The translations under genes were made by a program, and so were the position numbers. A DNA stretch of 64,000 nt, from contig NZ_JAECZC010000001.1 in assembly GCF_016056305.1 (NCBI RefSeq), positions 223,632 through 287,631 of the forward strand, written 5' to 3'. The notes under the pieces are model-generated. The model did not search any database, was not told where the DNA came from, and worked only from the letters and a program-made list of their open reading frames with translations. Positions 55,817 through 64,000 of this stretch are shown here, piece after piece; positions within the stretch are counted from its first letter, which is position 1; every line of letters starts with the position of its first letter. Source of the stretch: Amazonocrinis nigriterrae CENA67 (lineage in GTDB: Bacteria; Cyanobacteriota; Cyanobacteriia; Cyanobacteriales; Nostocaceae).

Positions 55817-56791
55817 TTAAGATAATAAACGGCGCAATAATACTTTACCTAATTGTGGCCAGATAAAAGCTAAAAGGCGTTTGGATACTAGCGGTAAAAT
55901 CAAAGACAAAACCATGATGATTAATGCCTGCAAGCCATTAATCCTAACAATATTAATAACAGCAGGAATTAAAGAAAAAAGTCCCCACACCAAATAATCT
56001 AAATATTTAGAGTTAATACTAGTAAGTTTTTGCCGCTGACCTATTAGCCAAAAACGTGTAGTAACAAACCCTATAACTGCTGCTACCCAAGTAATAATTG
56101 ATAATCCCCAATTTTTTGGATACAGATCATGCGCTAAAAAACCCGCAGGTACAAATGCAGCTACCTCCCAAACTAATAGATTCAAGTTAGTCTGAAAGTA
56201 GCTCAGCACTTGTTCACTCAGCCAATAATGAGCAGAAATAATATCTGAAATTTGTGAATTAGTTTCTAAAAAGTCTTTCTGAATTTTATGAAAAACATCA
56301 CCATTGAAAAAAATAATACTTTGTAAAACAGGTTCTTCGTTTTTAACTGTAGCAGCAGATTCTTCTGGTATATAGTAAGAATTAAAAGTGAATTCTGTCT
56401 GTAGTATGATTTCTTTGCGAAAATTTTTATTGAAAATTAATTTGATGATTTTAAATATTAGATTCCTATAAAAAATAGGCAGGGGTTGTATTTTTTTAGG
56501 ATAATTTGAATTTTTAATTTGTTTTCCTGGTTCTTCTGGCACAACATTATAACTCACACAAGTGTAGTACCAGAGGGGAATCAGCAGGCTGAGGGGTATA
56601 TACAAAGTACTACCTGTTTTTTGTGCCTGCTGAATTTGCTCAATAATCGTCTCATTCAAACAAAAATTATACTGTGATTCTTTAATCCAAATTTCCAAGC
56701 GATCGCCTTGAGGAATTTGTAGAAAAAGAGAAATAGCAGTATCAGCTTGATTACGATTTAGATTATCTATTTTCCTAATAACTGCGCCCAT
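55817..56791 (-). CDS. Unknown membrane protein, third gene of the uncharacterised cluster
   Basis: About 324 residues (ATG at 56791, MGAVIRKIDN; an upstream start at 56809 would add six residues). The first half is soluble with a hydrophobic patch (STLYIPLSLLIPLWYY). The C-terminal third has four likely membrane helices (LNLLVWEVAAFVPAGFLAH, WGLSIITWVAAVIGFVTT, YLVWGLFSLIPAVINIV, LQALIIMVLSLILPLV) and a basic tail. I do not recognise the family. Its start overlaps the end of the preceding gene by about 17 bases, so they are coupled. Confidence 0.75.
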   Translation of the reverse strand: MGAVIRKIDNLNRNQADTAISLFLQIPQGDRLEIWIKESQYNFCLNETIIEQIQQAQKTGSTLYIPLSLLIPLWYYTCVSYNVVPEEPGKQIKNSNYPKKIQPLPIFYRNLIFKIIKLIFNKNFRKEIILQTEFTFNSYYIPEESAATVKNEEPVLQSIIFFNGDVFHKIQKDFLETNSQISDIISAHYWLSEQVLSYFQTNLNLLVWEVAAFVPAGFLAHDLYPKNWGLSIITWVAAVIGFVTTRFWLIGQRQKLTSINSKYLDYLVWGLFSLIPAVINIVRINGLQALIIMVLSLILPLVSKRLLAFIWPQLGKVLLRRLLS

Positions 56792-57635
56792 TAGAAGTAA
56801 AAGTAGCAATATTTTGTACTAAATTAATCAAAAAACTAAATGTTCCACGCCACTGTTTTTCACCAGCAACAACTCCTTCGTTATGTGCTTTCAAAATTAA
56901 GTTTTTAGCATCTTCAGATAACGAAAACAGGTCTTTATGATATCTAGTAATAATATCTCCATCTAGCTGCATGACAGTTTGGGCGTAAATGATATCAATC
57001 TCAGTACTATGAACATCACCACTATTAAGTGCAGCTCTCAGTTCAGCCATTTTCCGAAGAGTACGCACAAATTTATCATTATTCAGAAGTTTTTGGATTT
57101 CTTGAAGATTTTTTTTCCACTCTTTTAGTTGCTTTTGATTATCTTCAGAAGAATTTTCATCTACAATAGGAGATGGAGCAGGTAATATTGGTCGAGCCAA
57201 TGATATATAATTTGGGTCACTTTCAATTATGTCTTGATTCTTTTGTTTTTTCATTTCCAAACGTTTTTGATATCTTTGTATTTTTTCATTCTGCTCTGGA
57301 GTCAAATTATCATCGGAATCGATGAGAATATAAAAATATTCCCTTTCTAATTGTGCAAATAAATTTTGATAACGCTGATGCAGTTCCTCAGGAATACCTT
57401 TATTCTCAAAATAATCTTTATCATTGATAGAATAAATTTTTAAATATGCTTCCCAAGCGTTAAATTTTGAAGCATTAATTTTATCCACAACCATAGTATT
57501 CACTTCCAAAGCTGTGATATCATCAACTAATGACTGCACAGATGTTAATAATTTGTTTAATATTTTTGTTGCTCGGTTTTCTGGTTGAATATTATTTGTA
57601 TTTTGCATGTAAACAATATCTTTACTATTAGACAT
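56775..57635 (-). CDS. Unknown soluble helical protein, second gene of the uncharacterised cluster
   Basis: 286 residues from the ATG at 57635 (MSNSKDIVYMQNTNN), chosen because AGAGG stands before it; the frame opens 23 codons earlier. Mostly charged helices, with a Lys/Gln/Glu-rich coiled stretch (NEKIQRYQKRLEMKKQKNQ) and a Pro-rich linker (RPILPAPSPIVDE). No signal peptide or membrane segment, no known catalytic motif. It overlaps the following membrane-protein gene. I do not recognise it. Confidence 0.75.
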   Translation of the reverse strand: MSNSKDIVYMQNTNNIQPENRATKILNKLLTSVQSLVDDITALEVNTMVVDKINASKFNAWEAYLKIYSINDKDYFENKGIPEELHQRYQNLFAQLEREYFYILIDSDDNLTPEQNEKIQRYQKRLEMKKQKNQDIIESDPNYISLARPILPAPSPIVDENSSEDNQKQLKEWKKNLQEIQKLLNNDKFVRTLRKMAELRAALNSGDVHSTEIDIIYAQTVMQLDGDIITRYHKDLFSLSEDAKNLILKAHNEGVVAGEKQWRGTFSFLINLVQNIATFTSNGRSY

Positions 57636-57771
57636 AAGACAACCTCTGAAGTTGTAAAGTAATTTTAACTTTAGCTTTTTATTGACATATAAAATGACCA
57701 ACAAATTAGCCTACAGTTTGGTCTAATTTACTGTAGGTATTTGAGTTAATATATAAGTGAATCAATAAAAT

Positions 57772-58254
57772 CTAAATACGAGACCCTGATTCTTGTGAAT
57801 TTTTGCGAGATTTTAGCATTTCCACCAAAATGTCATATATTTTATGCACTGTTTCGATATTCTTTTGAATAATCTCCTGACTTTCTTTAACTTGACTTAA
57901 ATGAAATTCACGCAGTTCTGCATAGGGGCCACTACCAACAAATTGACTACCAACTTCATTTTTGATATCACCATTCACAAGATTGATGATCGTATGCATT
58001 CGATTGCCTGATTTAGGAAATTCTTGCCTATTTTGTAGTTCGTAATCTGATTCAGTAGATGGCTCTGAAACCCAAGTTGTAATCTCTAGCTGAACAACGT
58101 CAACTATTGCTTTCTTAATAGCATCAGTAATGTCATCAAAGTTAAATCCTTTTCTGTCAGCATTGAGATTAGTAATTATAGTTTCAAAATCATTTACTTT
58201 TGTGGTAATAGCTTGACCATTACTTTCTCTATTTTCTGTAGCTGTAGTTTCCAT
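57772..58254 (-). CDS. Unknown small soluble protein, first gene of the uncharacterised cluster
   Basis: 160 residues. Helical and acidic/amphipathic: FDDITDAIKKAIVDVVQLEITTWVS, then an extended part and a long C-terminal helix (SQVKESQEIIQKNIETVHKIYDILVEMLKSRKN). No signal peptide, membrane helix or cysteine. I do not recognise it. It is separated from the next gene by about 135 bases and is the likely promoter-proximal gene of the cluster. Confidence 0.72.
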   Translation of the reverse strand: METTATENRESNGQAITTKVNDFETIITNLNADRKGFNFDDITDAIKKAIVDVVQLEITTWVSEPSTESDYELQNRQEFPKSGNRMHTIINLVNGDIKNEVGSQFVGSGPYAELREFHLSQVKESQEIIQKNIETVHKIYDILVEMLKSRKNSQESGSRI

Positions 58255-58691
58255 ATGATTGCGGTACAGGCAGGTTTAATTACAAACAAAGTATAATTCT
58301 ATATTACGTTTAAGTAAGTCAGTGAATTCACTTAAAAAAAGTAAGTTAACTCAAAACTACTTAATGATTGTAGAAAGTCTTTATAAAGAAAAGTAAAGTT
58401 AGCATTAGCAATAGTACTTGAAGTATATTTGTGAGATTCTTCAGTCAAATACTACACACAGATTTGATTTCTTCTATTTTTAAGTCATAGTTACTCTTCT
58501 CTTTTACTTACTTGACTGGGTGACAAAGAGTATAAAGCAGTTGAAATAGGCTAATTTAGCACTTTGATGGTAAAAAATATTGCTCAAGTATTCTCAATAA
58601 AACTTATCAAACGTTAATGCTACCTAAAATCTACTGATGTGAAACCTAGTGTATACAATGAGGTGTCTATACCATAAAAAACAAGAAAAAT
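58255..58691. other. Intergenic region between divergent genes
   Basis: AT-rich, contains AAGTAAGTCAGTGAATTCACTT (an imperfect palindrome near 58310-58334), possibly a regulator site for the uncharacterised cluster. No gene visible. Confidence 0.5.
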
Positions 58692-59480
58692 ATGTGGTTG
58701 TTATCTCGCCAAGCTCTAATCGCACCTTTTGTTATCTTTGTATGTATTTTAGGCGTTGGACTAATTCAATTTCCTAAACTACAAAAATTGCTAGCTACCA
58801 ACCATGCTACTTCCTTAGAAGTTCTAGAAAAAGACATAAAATTAGAAAATATCAGACTTAATCTGCTGAAGCAAATGCCTAGTTTTGGTTATGATAACTT
58901 GATTGCAGATTGGGTGTATCTCAACTTCTTACAATATTTTGGTGATGATGAAGCACGCGCCAAAACAGGTTACAGTCTAAGTCCAGAATATTTTGAAGTA
59001 ATTCTAGAACGCGACCCTCGATTTTTAGCAGCTTATCAAAGTCTTTCTACTAGTACTTCACTATATGCTGCCATGCCAGAAAGAGCGATAAAATTGATGG
59101 AGAAAGGCTTAAAATCATTATCTCCAAAACTTCCAGAAAAATATTATTATATTTGGCGTTATAAAGGAATTGATGAATTACTGTTTCTAGGAAATTCTCA
59201 AGCTGCTAAAGAATCTTTTATTATGGCAGCAACCTGGGCTAGCAATTTTTCTGATGAAGAAAGCAAAACAGTAGCTAATTATTCTTTGAGGACTGCCGAA
59301 TTTCTCAGTCATAATCCTAATAGTAAATATGCACAAATTGCTACTTGGGCAATGGTATTAAATAATCAAATAGATGATAGAACTCGTAAAATAGCAATTA
59401 ACCAAATTGAGGCTTTAGGAGGCAAAGTAATTCCAACTCCAGAAGGCACTTACAAAATTACATTTCCGCCAAAAGATTGA
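58692..59480 (+). CDS. Membrane-anchored TPR-like protein, unknown function
   Basis: 262 residues. N-terminal membrane anchor (about 9-27, LIAPFVIFVCILGVGLIQF), then helical repeats of TPR type (DPRFLAAYQSLSTSTSLYAAMPERAIKLMEKGLKS, AAKESFIMAATWAS). The FGYDNLIADWVYLNFLQYFGDDEAR block looks conserved but I cannot name the family. Probably faces the periplasm. Followed immediately by a long heptamer array. Confidence 0.75.
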   Translation: MWLLSRQALIAPFVIFVCILGVGLIQFPKLQKLLATNHATSLEVLEKDIKLENIRLNLLKQMPSFGYDNLIADWVYLNFLQYFGDDEARAKTGYSLSPEYFEVILERDPRFLAAYQSLSTSTSLYAAMPERAIKLMEKGLKSLSPKLPEKYYYIWRYKGIDELLFLGNSQAAKESFIMAATWASNFSDEESKTVANYSLRTAEFLSHNPNSKYAQIATWAMVLNNQIDDRTRKIAINQIEALGGKVIPTPEGTYKITFPPKD

Positions 59481-59493
59481 AAAATTGTTGATA

Positions 59494-59570
59494 GTCAGTG
59501 GTCAGTGGTCAGTGGTCAGTGGTCAGTGGTCAGTGGTCAGTGGTCAGTGGTCAGTGGTCAGTGGTCAGGA
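59494..59570. repeat. Array of ten perfect GTCAGTG heptamers
   Basis: Ten consecutive GTCAGTG units plus one variant (GTCAGGA), the most regular heptamer array in the window. Confidence 0.95.
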
Positions 59571-59576
59571 GTAAAA

Positions 59577-59640
59577 CAAGAACTAACAACTAACAAATGA
59601 CAACTGACAACTAACAACTGACAACTAACAAATGACAAAT
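59577..59640. repeat. AACAACT/GACAACT repeats running into a start codon
   Basis: Units such as AACTAACAACTAACAAATGAC continue to and across the ATG of the next gene at 59632 (AACAAATGACAAATAAC). An identical AACAAATGAC unit occurs 30 bases earlier, so the start codon itself looks repeat-derived. Confidence 0.8.
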
Positions 59641-60435
59641 AACATTTTTTGGTACAACGGTAAATTAATCCAATCCCAAACCATAGAATTAGACATTAAC
59701 GATCCGGGATTACTATATGGTGCAACAGTTTTTACAACGCTACGAGTTTATGGAAACTCCCTCAATAGTAGTTTAACCAATTGGGACTTACATTGCGATC
59801 GCCTACGCTTCTCCCTACAAACTTTTGTTTGGCAACAACCAGACTGGGAGCGTGTACGTCAAGGTGCAGAAATGATTATGCAACACTTCCCTACCCTCAG
59901 AATCACTGTTTTTCCCGATGGGCGCGAGTGGATAACTGGTAGGTTCTTACCACAAGATTTAACAGAAAAACAAACACATGGCATTACCACAAGTTTGGCA
60001 ATGTCGGAATATTATCGCTCTCTGGCTTCTCATAAAACTGGAAATTACCTCAGCCCTTGGTTAGCAAAAACTAGCGTTCCACAAGATGCCCAAGAAGCAA
60101 TTTTAGTCGATACCGCAGGTAACTGGCTAGAAACTACCACAGGCAACCTTTGGGGCTGGCGCGATGGTAGTTGGTGGACACCGCCTCTCACAGCAGGGAT
60201 TTTACCGGGAATAGTGCGATCGCAACTTGTGAACTGGCTGCGAAATCAAGGTTTGGTCGTACATGAGTCACCTTGGACGGCTGAGTTAGCTCAAGACTTA
60301 GAAGCGATCGCCTACACTAATAGTGTGGTAGAAATTATCCCCATCCATACCGTTTATCAACCTACAGGGTCGCTACAATATAATCCCCACCATCCTAAAT
60401 TTCAGCAAATAAAGAGGTTTTTTAGCATGACATGA
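59632..60435 (+). CDS. pabC: Class IV aminotransferase, probable aminodeoxychorismate lyase
   Basis: 267 residues, PLP fold type IV. Seen: GLLYGATVFTTLRVYG, catalytic Lys in SHKTGNYLSPWLA, ETTTGNLWGWRDG, TPPLTAGILPGIVR and AYTNSVVEIIPI. The short length and the ETTTGN block fit PabC (folate pathway, forms p-aminobenzoate) better than a branched-chain aminotransferase, but D-amino-acid aminotransferase cannot be excluded. The start lies in repeat DNA with no Shine-Dalgarno site. Confidence 0.82.
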   Translation: MTNNIFWYNGKLIQSQTIELDINDPGLLYGATVFTTLRVYGNSLNSSLTNWDLHCDRLRFSLQTFVWQQPDWERVRQGAEMIMQHFPTLRITVFPDGREWITGRFLPQDLTEKQTHGITTSLAMSEYYRSLASHKTGNYLSPWLAKTSVPQDAQEAILVDTAGNWLETTTGNLWGWRDGSWWTPPLTAGILPGIVRSQLVNWLRNQGLVVHESPWTAELAQDLEAIAYTNSVVEIIPIHTVYQPTGSLQYNPHHPKFQQIKRFFSMT

Positions 60436-60526
60436 GCGCCAATCTGTTATACCTTAAGATAAGTTAACATAATTCTTAAAAATGCCCCTCTCTTTCAGAG
60501 ACGCTACGCATACGCACGAAAAATAC

Positions 60527-60532
60527 AGGAGG
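60527..60532 (+). promoter_or_regulatory. Shine-Dalgarno site for the ftsH GTG start
   Basis: AGGAGG 10 bases before the GTG at 60543. Confidence 0.7.
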
Positions 60533-60542
60533 ATAGACCTCG

Positions 60543-62384
60543 GTGAATAAACGATGGAGAAATGCGGGGCTGTACGCGCTGCTATTTATTGTTGTCATTG
60601 CATTGGGAACCGCATTCTTTGACAAGCAACCCCAAAGCAGAGAGACATGGCGATACAGTCAGTTTATTCAAGAAGTGGAGAAAGGCAGAGTAGAAAGAGT
60701 CAGCCTGAGTGCAGACCGTTCTACAGCCGTAGTCACACCCAAATACGACCCCAATAAAAAGCTAGTAACTCTGGTCAACGACCCAGACCTAATCAATAAT
60801 CTCACAGCAAAAGGTGTTGATATTTCTGTTTTGCCCCAAACCGATGAAGGATTTTGGTTTAAGGCACTAAGCAGCTTATTTTTCCCTGTATTGCTTCTAG
60901 TTGGCTTATTTTTCTTGCTACGCCGCGCTCAAAATGGCCCAGGCAGCCAAGCTATGAACTTTGGTAAGTCTAAAGCCAGAGTCCAAATGGAGCCACAAAC
61001 CCAAGTTACATTTGGTGATGTCGCTGGTATTGACCAAGCCAAGCTGGAATTAAACGAAGTTGTAGACTTTTTGAAAAACGCCGATCGCTTCACCGCAGTT
61101 GGTGCAAAAATTCCCAAAGGTGTATTGTTAGTCGGCCCTCCAGGTACAGGTAAAACCCTTTTAGCTCGTGCTGTAGCAGGTGAAGCTGGTGTACCTTTCT
61201 TCTCCATCTCCGGTTCGGAATTTGTAGAAATGTTCGTGGGTGTGGGTGCATCCCGCGTCCGCGATTTGTTTGAGCAAGCCAAATCCAACGCTCCTTGTAT
61301 CGTCTTCATCGATGAAATCGACGCCGTAGGTCGTCAACGGGGTGCTGGTTTAGGTGGTGGAAACGACGAACGCGAACAAACCCTTAACCAGTTGCTCACA
61401 GAAATGGACGGCTTTGAAGGCAACACCGGTATCATTATTATTGCCGCTACCAACCGTCCCGATGTCCTAGATGCAGCGTTGTTGCGTCCTGGTCGCTTTG
61501 ACCGTCAAGTCGTTGTAGACCGTCCCGACTATTCTGGACGTTCGGAAATCCTCAAAGTTCATGCTCGTGGCAAGACCTTGGCCAAAGATGTGGACTTGGA
61601 TAAAATCGCCCGTCGTACCCCTGGATTTACCGGTGCAGATTTATCCAACCTGCTAAATGAAGCCGCAATCTTAGCAGCACGGCGTAACTTGACGGAAATC
61701 TCGATGGATGAAATCAACGACGCGATCGACCGCGTATTAGCTGGGCCAGAGAAGAAAGACCGGGTAATGAGCGAAAAACGCAAAACCTTGGTTGCATATC
61801 ACGAAGCTGGTCACGCCTTAGTTGGTGCTTTGATGCCTGACTATGACCCAGTGCAAAAAATTAGTATTATTCCTCGTGGTCGTGCAGGTGGTTTAACTTG
61901 GTTTACCCCTAGTGAAGACCGCATGGACACTGGTTTATACAGCCGTGCTTATCTGGAAAATCAGATGGCAGTGGCTTTAGGTGGTCGTCTTGCCGAAGAA
62001 TTAATCTTTGGTGAAGAAGAAGTTACCACCGGTGCTTCCAACGATCTGCAACAGGTAGCACGGGTAGCACGTCAGATGGTAACAAGATTTGGCATGAGCG
62101 ACAAACTCGGCCCAGTCGCCCTTGGTCGTCAACAAGGCAACATGTTCCTCGGTCGCGATATCATGTCAGAGCGCGATTTCTCTGAAGAAACCGCCGCCGC
62201 CATCGATGAAGAAGTCCGCAAACTTGTGGATGTCGCCTACCAACGCGCTAAAGATGTGTTGGTCAGTAACCGCCACATTTTGGATCAACTAGCACAATTG
62301 CTTGTTGATAAAGAAACAGTAGACGCAGAAGAATTGCAAGAAATTCTGGCGAATAATGATGTGAAAACTGCTGCATTCGCCTAA
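60543..62384 (+). CDS. ftsH: ATP-dependent zinc metalloprotease FtsH
   Basis: 613 residues. Two membrane helices (about 9-25 and 106-125) flank a periplasmic loop; AAA domain with Walker A GPPGTGKT (about 198-205), Walker [17 protein letters not shown] region [17 protein letters not shown]; protease motif HEAGH (about 420-424) with the third zinc ligand region further on. Membrane-bound, degrades damaged photosystem proteins such as D1 in the thylakoid-type members. Complete. Confidence 0.96.
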   Translation: MNKRWRNAGLYALLFIVVIALGTAFFDKQPQSRETWRYSQFIQEVEKGRVERVSLSADRSTAVVTPKYDPNKKLVTLVNDPDLINNLTAKGVDISVLPQTDEGFWFKALSSLFFPVLLLVGLFFLLRRAQNGPGSQAMNFGKSKARVQMEPQTQVTFGDVAGIDQAKLELNEVVDFLKNADRFTAVGAKIPKGVLLVGPPGTGKTLLARAVAGEAGVPFFSISGSEFVEMFVGVGASRVRDLFEQAKSNAPCIVFIDEIDAVGRQRGAGLGGGNDEREQTLNQLLTEMDGFEGNTGIIIIAATNRPDVLDAALLRPGRFDRQVVVDRPDYSGRSEILKVHARGKTLAKDVDLDKIARRTPGFTGADLSNLLNEAAILAARRNLTEISMDEINDAIDRVLAGPEKKDRVMSEKRKTLVAYHEAGHALVGALMPDYDPVQKISIIPRGRAGGLTWFTPSEDRMDTGLYSRAYLENQMAVALGGRLAEELIFGEEEVTTGASNDLQQVARVARQMVTRFGMSDKLGPVALGRQQGNMFLGRDIMSERDFSEETAAAIDEEVRKLVDVAYQRAKDVLVSNRHILDQLAQLLVDKETVDAEELQEILANNDVKTAAFA

Positions 62385-62410
62385 TACTATTTCACAAAAT
62401 ACCTAATTTT

Positions 62411-62439
62411 GTAGGGGGTGTACAGCTGTACGCCCCTAC
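62411..62439 (+). repeat. GTAGGGG...CCCCTAC hairpin after ftsH
   Basis: GTAGGGGGTGTACAG and CTGTACGCCCCTAC pair almost fully. It may act as a 3' end hairpin of ftsH but is also a dispersed palindrome (compare 47460, 53441). Confidence 0.7.
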
Positions 62440-62527
62440 TGTCTATTCATGTGTTGCAGAGCTTGTTTTTGCATAAGACTTACGCAAGTGTCACAAAAAA
62501 ATGTCAACTGGCACATATACTTAAATT

Positions 62528-62682
62528 AACGTGAGTTCGATGAACCTCTCCCCAACCCCTCTCCGCGTCGGAGAGGGGCTTTAGCATCTTCGGTAAAGAA
62601 CGAAAAATCAAGCTTTTAAAGCCTCTCTCCTTTCAGGGGAGAGGTTTGGAGAGGGGTCTTTTAAATCTGTCGAACTCACGTT
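62528..62682. mobile_element. MITE with perfect 13-base terminal inverted repeats
   Basis: AACGTGAGTTCGA (62528-62540) is the exact inverse of TCGAACTCACGTT (62670-62682). The interior carries two CCTCTCCCCAACCCC-like arms facing each other. 155 bases, no gene. Confidence 0.85.
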
Positions 62683-63358
62683 CAATTAAAGTCGAATGCT
62701 TGTAAGCTTTGATTTATGAGCATTAGAGCTAAATTAGTTCTATGTAACAGTTTTTAGATCAATGTGCCAGTTGCGTCAGTCCTGTTGCAGCACACTTTTA
62801 AAACATCCTCTTAAAACTCCATCTCATATTCACCACCAACTTCAATATTAATAGTTAGTGTTCAGCAGGATAGATTGTAAAATTACCAGCTATCTCATTC
62901 AATCTTGTCAAAATATAATTAATATATTAATTAGTAATAATCACAAATTAATTATTTATCATAATATGTAAGTGTACAATCAATGTACAAACTTCAAGTT
63001 GCGATCGCTACTAAAGTTTGAGCTACACAGTTCAAACATTCATCAAAAAATATCTTTGCCTAATCCCGATTTTATTAATTACTTAAAGACTAATTTATAC
63101 TATTGTCTATATAATTTTTATTAAGTAGTATCAAAAGTAACTAATACAGCAATTCGATTTCAAGTTATTCTGAATTGACACTAGATAAACTTTAAGCTAA
63201 CTTTACTAAAAATTCAAACTTAATAAACAATTAACCTCCGGAAAATCTGATTTTTCTACGAAAATAAGATTGTCGGTTAATTTAACTATTTAAGTACAGT
63301 CAAGATAAAATGTTTTGACAACACTTTACCGACGGTCGTCTAAGAGTATTAGGTAAAT

Positions 63359-64000
63359 ATGCTTAACACAGGTTTGCTAAAATTCCTTACCCAATCAGTT
63401 GCAGGTGTGGCTTTGTTCATAGCTTTCAATGCTGCCGTTTCGTCTGCCAGCCTAGCTCAAGGACAACCAGTATTACCTAATAGACAACCAGTAATACCTA
63501 ATAGACAACCAGTAATACCTAATAGACAACCAGTAATACCTAACACGCAAACAATACCAGCTATTACACAACCAGCCTCACCAACCACACAATTAAATAC
63601 AAATTATTTATTAGGAGGCGGGGATCTTATTCGTGTAAACGTATTTGAAGTACCTGAATATACAGGTGAATATCAAATTCCTCCCGGTGGAGCGATCAAC
63701 CTACCTCTAATTGGCAGTGTACCAGTTCAAGGGCTAACAACAGAACAAGCTGCTGATAAAATTACCGAAAAATACTCTAAGTTTCTCAAACGTCCTTTAA
63801 TCTCAGTTAACCTTATATCACCTCGTCCCATAAATGTTTTAGTGGCTGGTGAGGTGACACGTCCGGGGTCTTATACTCTGAGCTTGCAAGGAGGCGCAGG
63901 AAATAACCCAGGCGTACAATACCCAACTGTATTAGCAGCACTAACTTCAGCTCAAGGAGTTACCTTAGCAGCAGATGTCACTCAAGTTAAAGTCAGGCGT
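63359..64000 (+). CDS. Polysaccharide export (OPX/Wza-like) protein, 3' part missing
   Basis: Open from the ATG at 63359 to the window end (214 codons). Signal peptide (about 1-34, ASLAQ), a 21-base tandem repeat giving QPVIPNR units, then the poly_export domain (YLLGGGDLIRVNVFEVPEYTGEYQIPPGG) and a SLBB-type domain (INVLVAGEVTRPGSYTL). Outer-membrane or periplasmic channel of capsule/exopolysaccharide export. The partner Wzc-type kinase is probably beyond the edge. Confidence 0.85.
   Translation, partial: MLNTGLLKFLTQSVAGVALFIAFNAAVSSASLAQGQPVLPNRQPVIPNRQPVIPNRQPVIPNTQTIPAITQPASPTTQLNTNYLLGGGDLIRVNVFEVPEYTGEYQIPPGGAINLPLIGSVPVQGLTTEQAADKITEKYSKFLKRPLISVNLISPRPINVLVAGEVTRPGSYTLSLQGGAGNNPGVQYPTVLAALTSAQGVTLAADVTQVKVRR
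63468..63543. repeat. 21-base coding tandem repeat
   Basis: Three to four copies of ACAACCAGTAATACCTAATAG, translated as QPVIPNR in the linker of the OPX protein. The first copy has a Leu variant (QPVLPNR). Confidence 0.85.

Larger units (their letters stand above)
62385..63358. other. Long intergenic region upstream of the OPX gene
   Basis: Nearly 1 kb: hairpin at 62411, MITE at 62528-62682, then very AT-rich sequence without a gene. TTTTGACAACACTTTACC near 63313 could be part of a promoter of the OPX gene. Confidence 0.6.

Noticed and set aside
59494-59632. Possible CRISPR array from regularly repeated units
   Set aside because: The units are seven bases with no unique spacers between them. 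This is a heptamer tandem repeat.

Overview
The window is chromosomal DNA from a filamentous, Nostocales-type cyanobacterium. The evidence is a cmpABCD-like bicarbonate/nitrate-family transporter with the cyanobacterial CmpC fusion, an Ftn2/ZipN (ARC6-type) division protein, a gap1-pyk-tal carbon cluster, FtsH, a Rho-N/DUF4912 protein, many HIP1 palindromes (GCGATCGC) and dense heptamer tandem repeats between genes. There are no rRNA genes, no CRISPR array and no prophage. One tRNA gene (Lys, TTT) is present.

Layout. 1-3679: a large minus-strand sensor (CHASE, about six PAS domains including a LOV domain, GAF) that runs off the left edge. 4.3-5.7 kb: SelO. 6.6-12.1 kb: the cmpABCD-type operon on the plus strand, ending in a clear terminator. 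12.6-19.5 kb: lipid kinase, ExoD, a small exported protein, a WD40 protein and a TPR protein. 19.5-25.6 kb, minus strand: exported emfourin-like protein, DhaM-HPr-EI fusion, phosphodiester glycosidase, DsbA-like protein and a secreted peritrophin-A (CBM14) protein. 26.2-32 kb: EF-hand protein, class II FBP aldolase, Uma2 nuclease, HicAB, tRNA-Lys, aldose epimerase, PDH E1 alpha. 32.6-45.6 kb: ZipN, DUF4912 protein, second phosphodiester glycosidase, TldD, CysS, His-rich CobW GTPase, SdhA. 45.6-46.85 kb: an IS200/IS605-like element whose tnpB is cut by one in-frame stop. 46.85-47.45 kb: a GC-rich repeat mosaic. 48.5-55.8 kb: gap1, pyk, tal, single-domain globin, Crp/Fnr regulator, acetate kinase. 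55.8-58.25 kb: three genes I do not recognise that look like one operon. 58.7-64 kb: TPR-like membrane-anchored protein, PabC-like enzyme, FtsH, a MITE and the start of an OPX polysaccharide exporter.

How the genes work together. Central carbon metabolism dominates: inorganic carbon uptake (cmp), aldolase, gap1, pyruvate kinase, transaldolase, PDH E1 alpha, acetate kinase and SdhA, with a PEP-dependent phosphorelay protein (DhaM-HPr-EI) that could link PEP level to dihydroxyacetone use. The globin and the Crp/Fnr regulator next to it look like an oxygen or NO response pair.

Most unusual points: (1) heptamer repeats have entered coding sequence in frame at least twice (CHASE sensor, DhaM-HPr linker) and appear to supply the start codon of a third gene (PabC-like); (2) a canonical LOV core sits in the CHASE sensor; (3) a near-consensus CBM14 domain, typical of arthropods, is encoded as a secreted protein; (4) tnpB keeps its RuvC D-E-D residues but has an in-frame TAA and no zinc-ribbon cysteines; (5) the uncharacterised three-gene cluster at 55.8-58.25 kb is the best candidate for an undescribed system. 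All functions are inferred by reading motifs; no database search was run.
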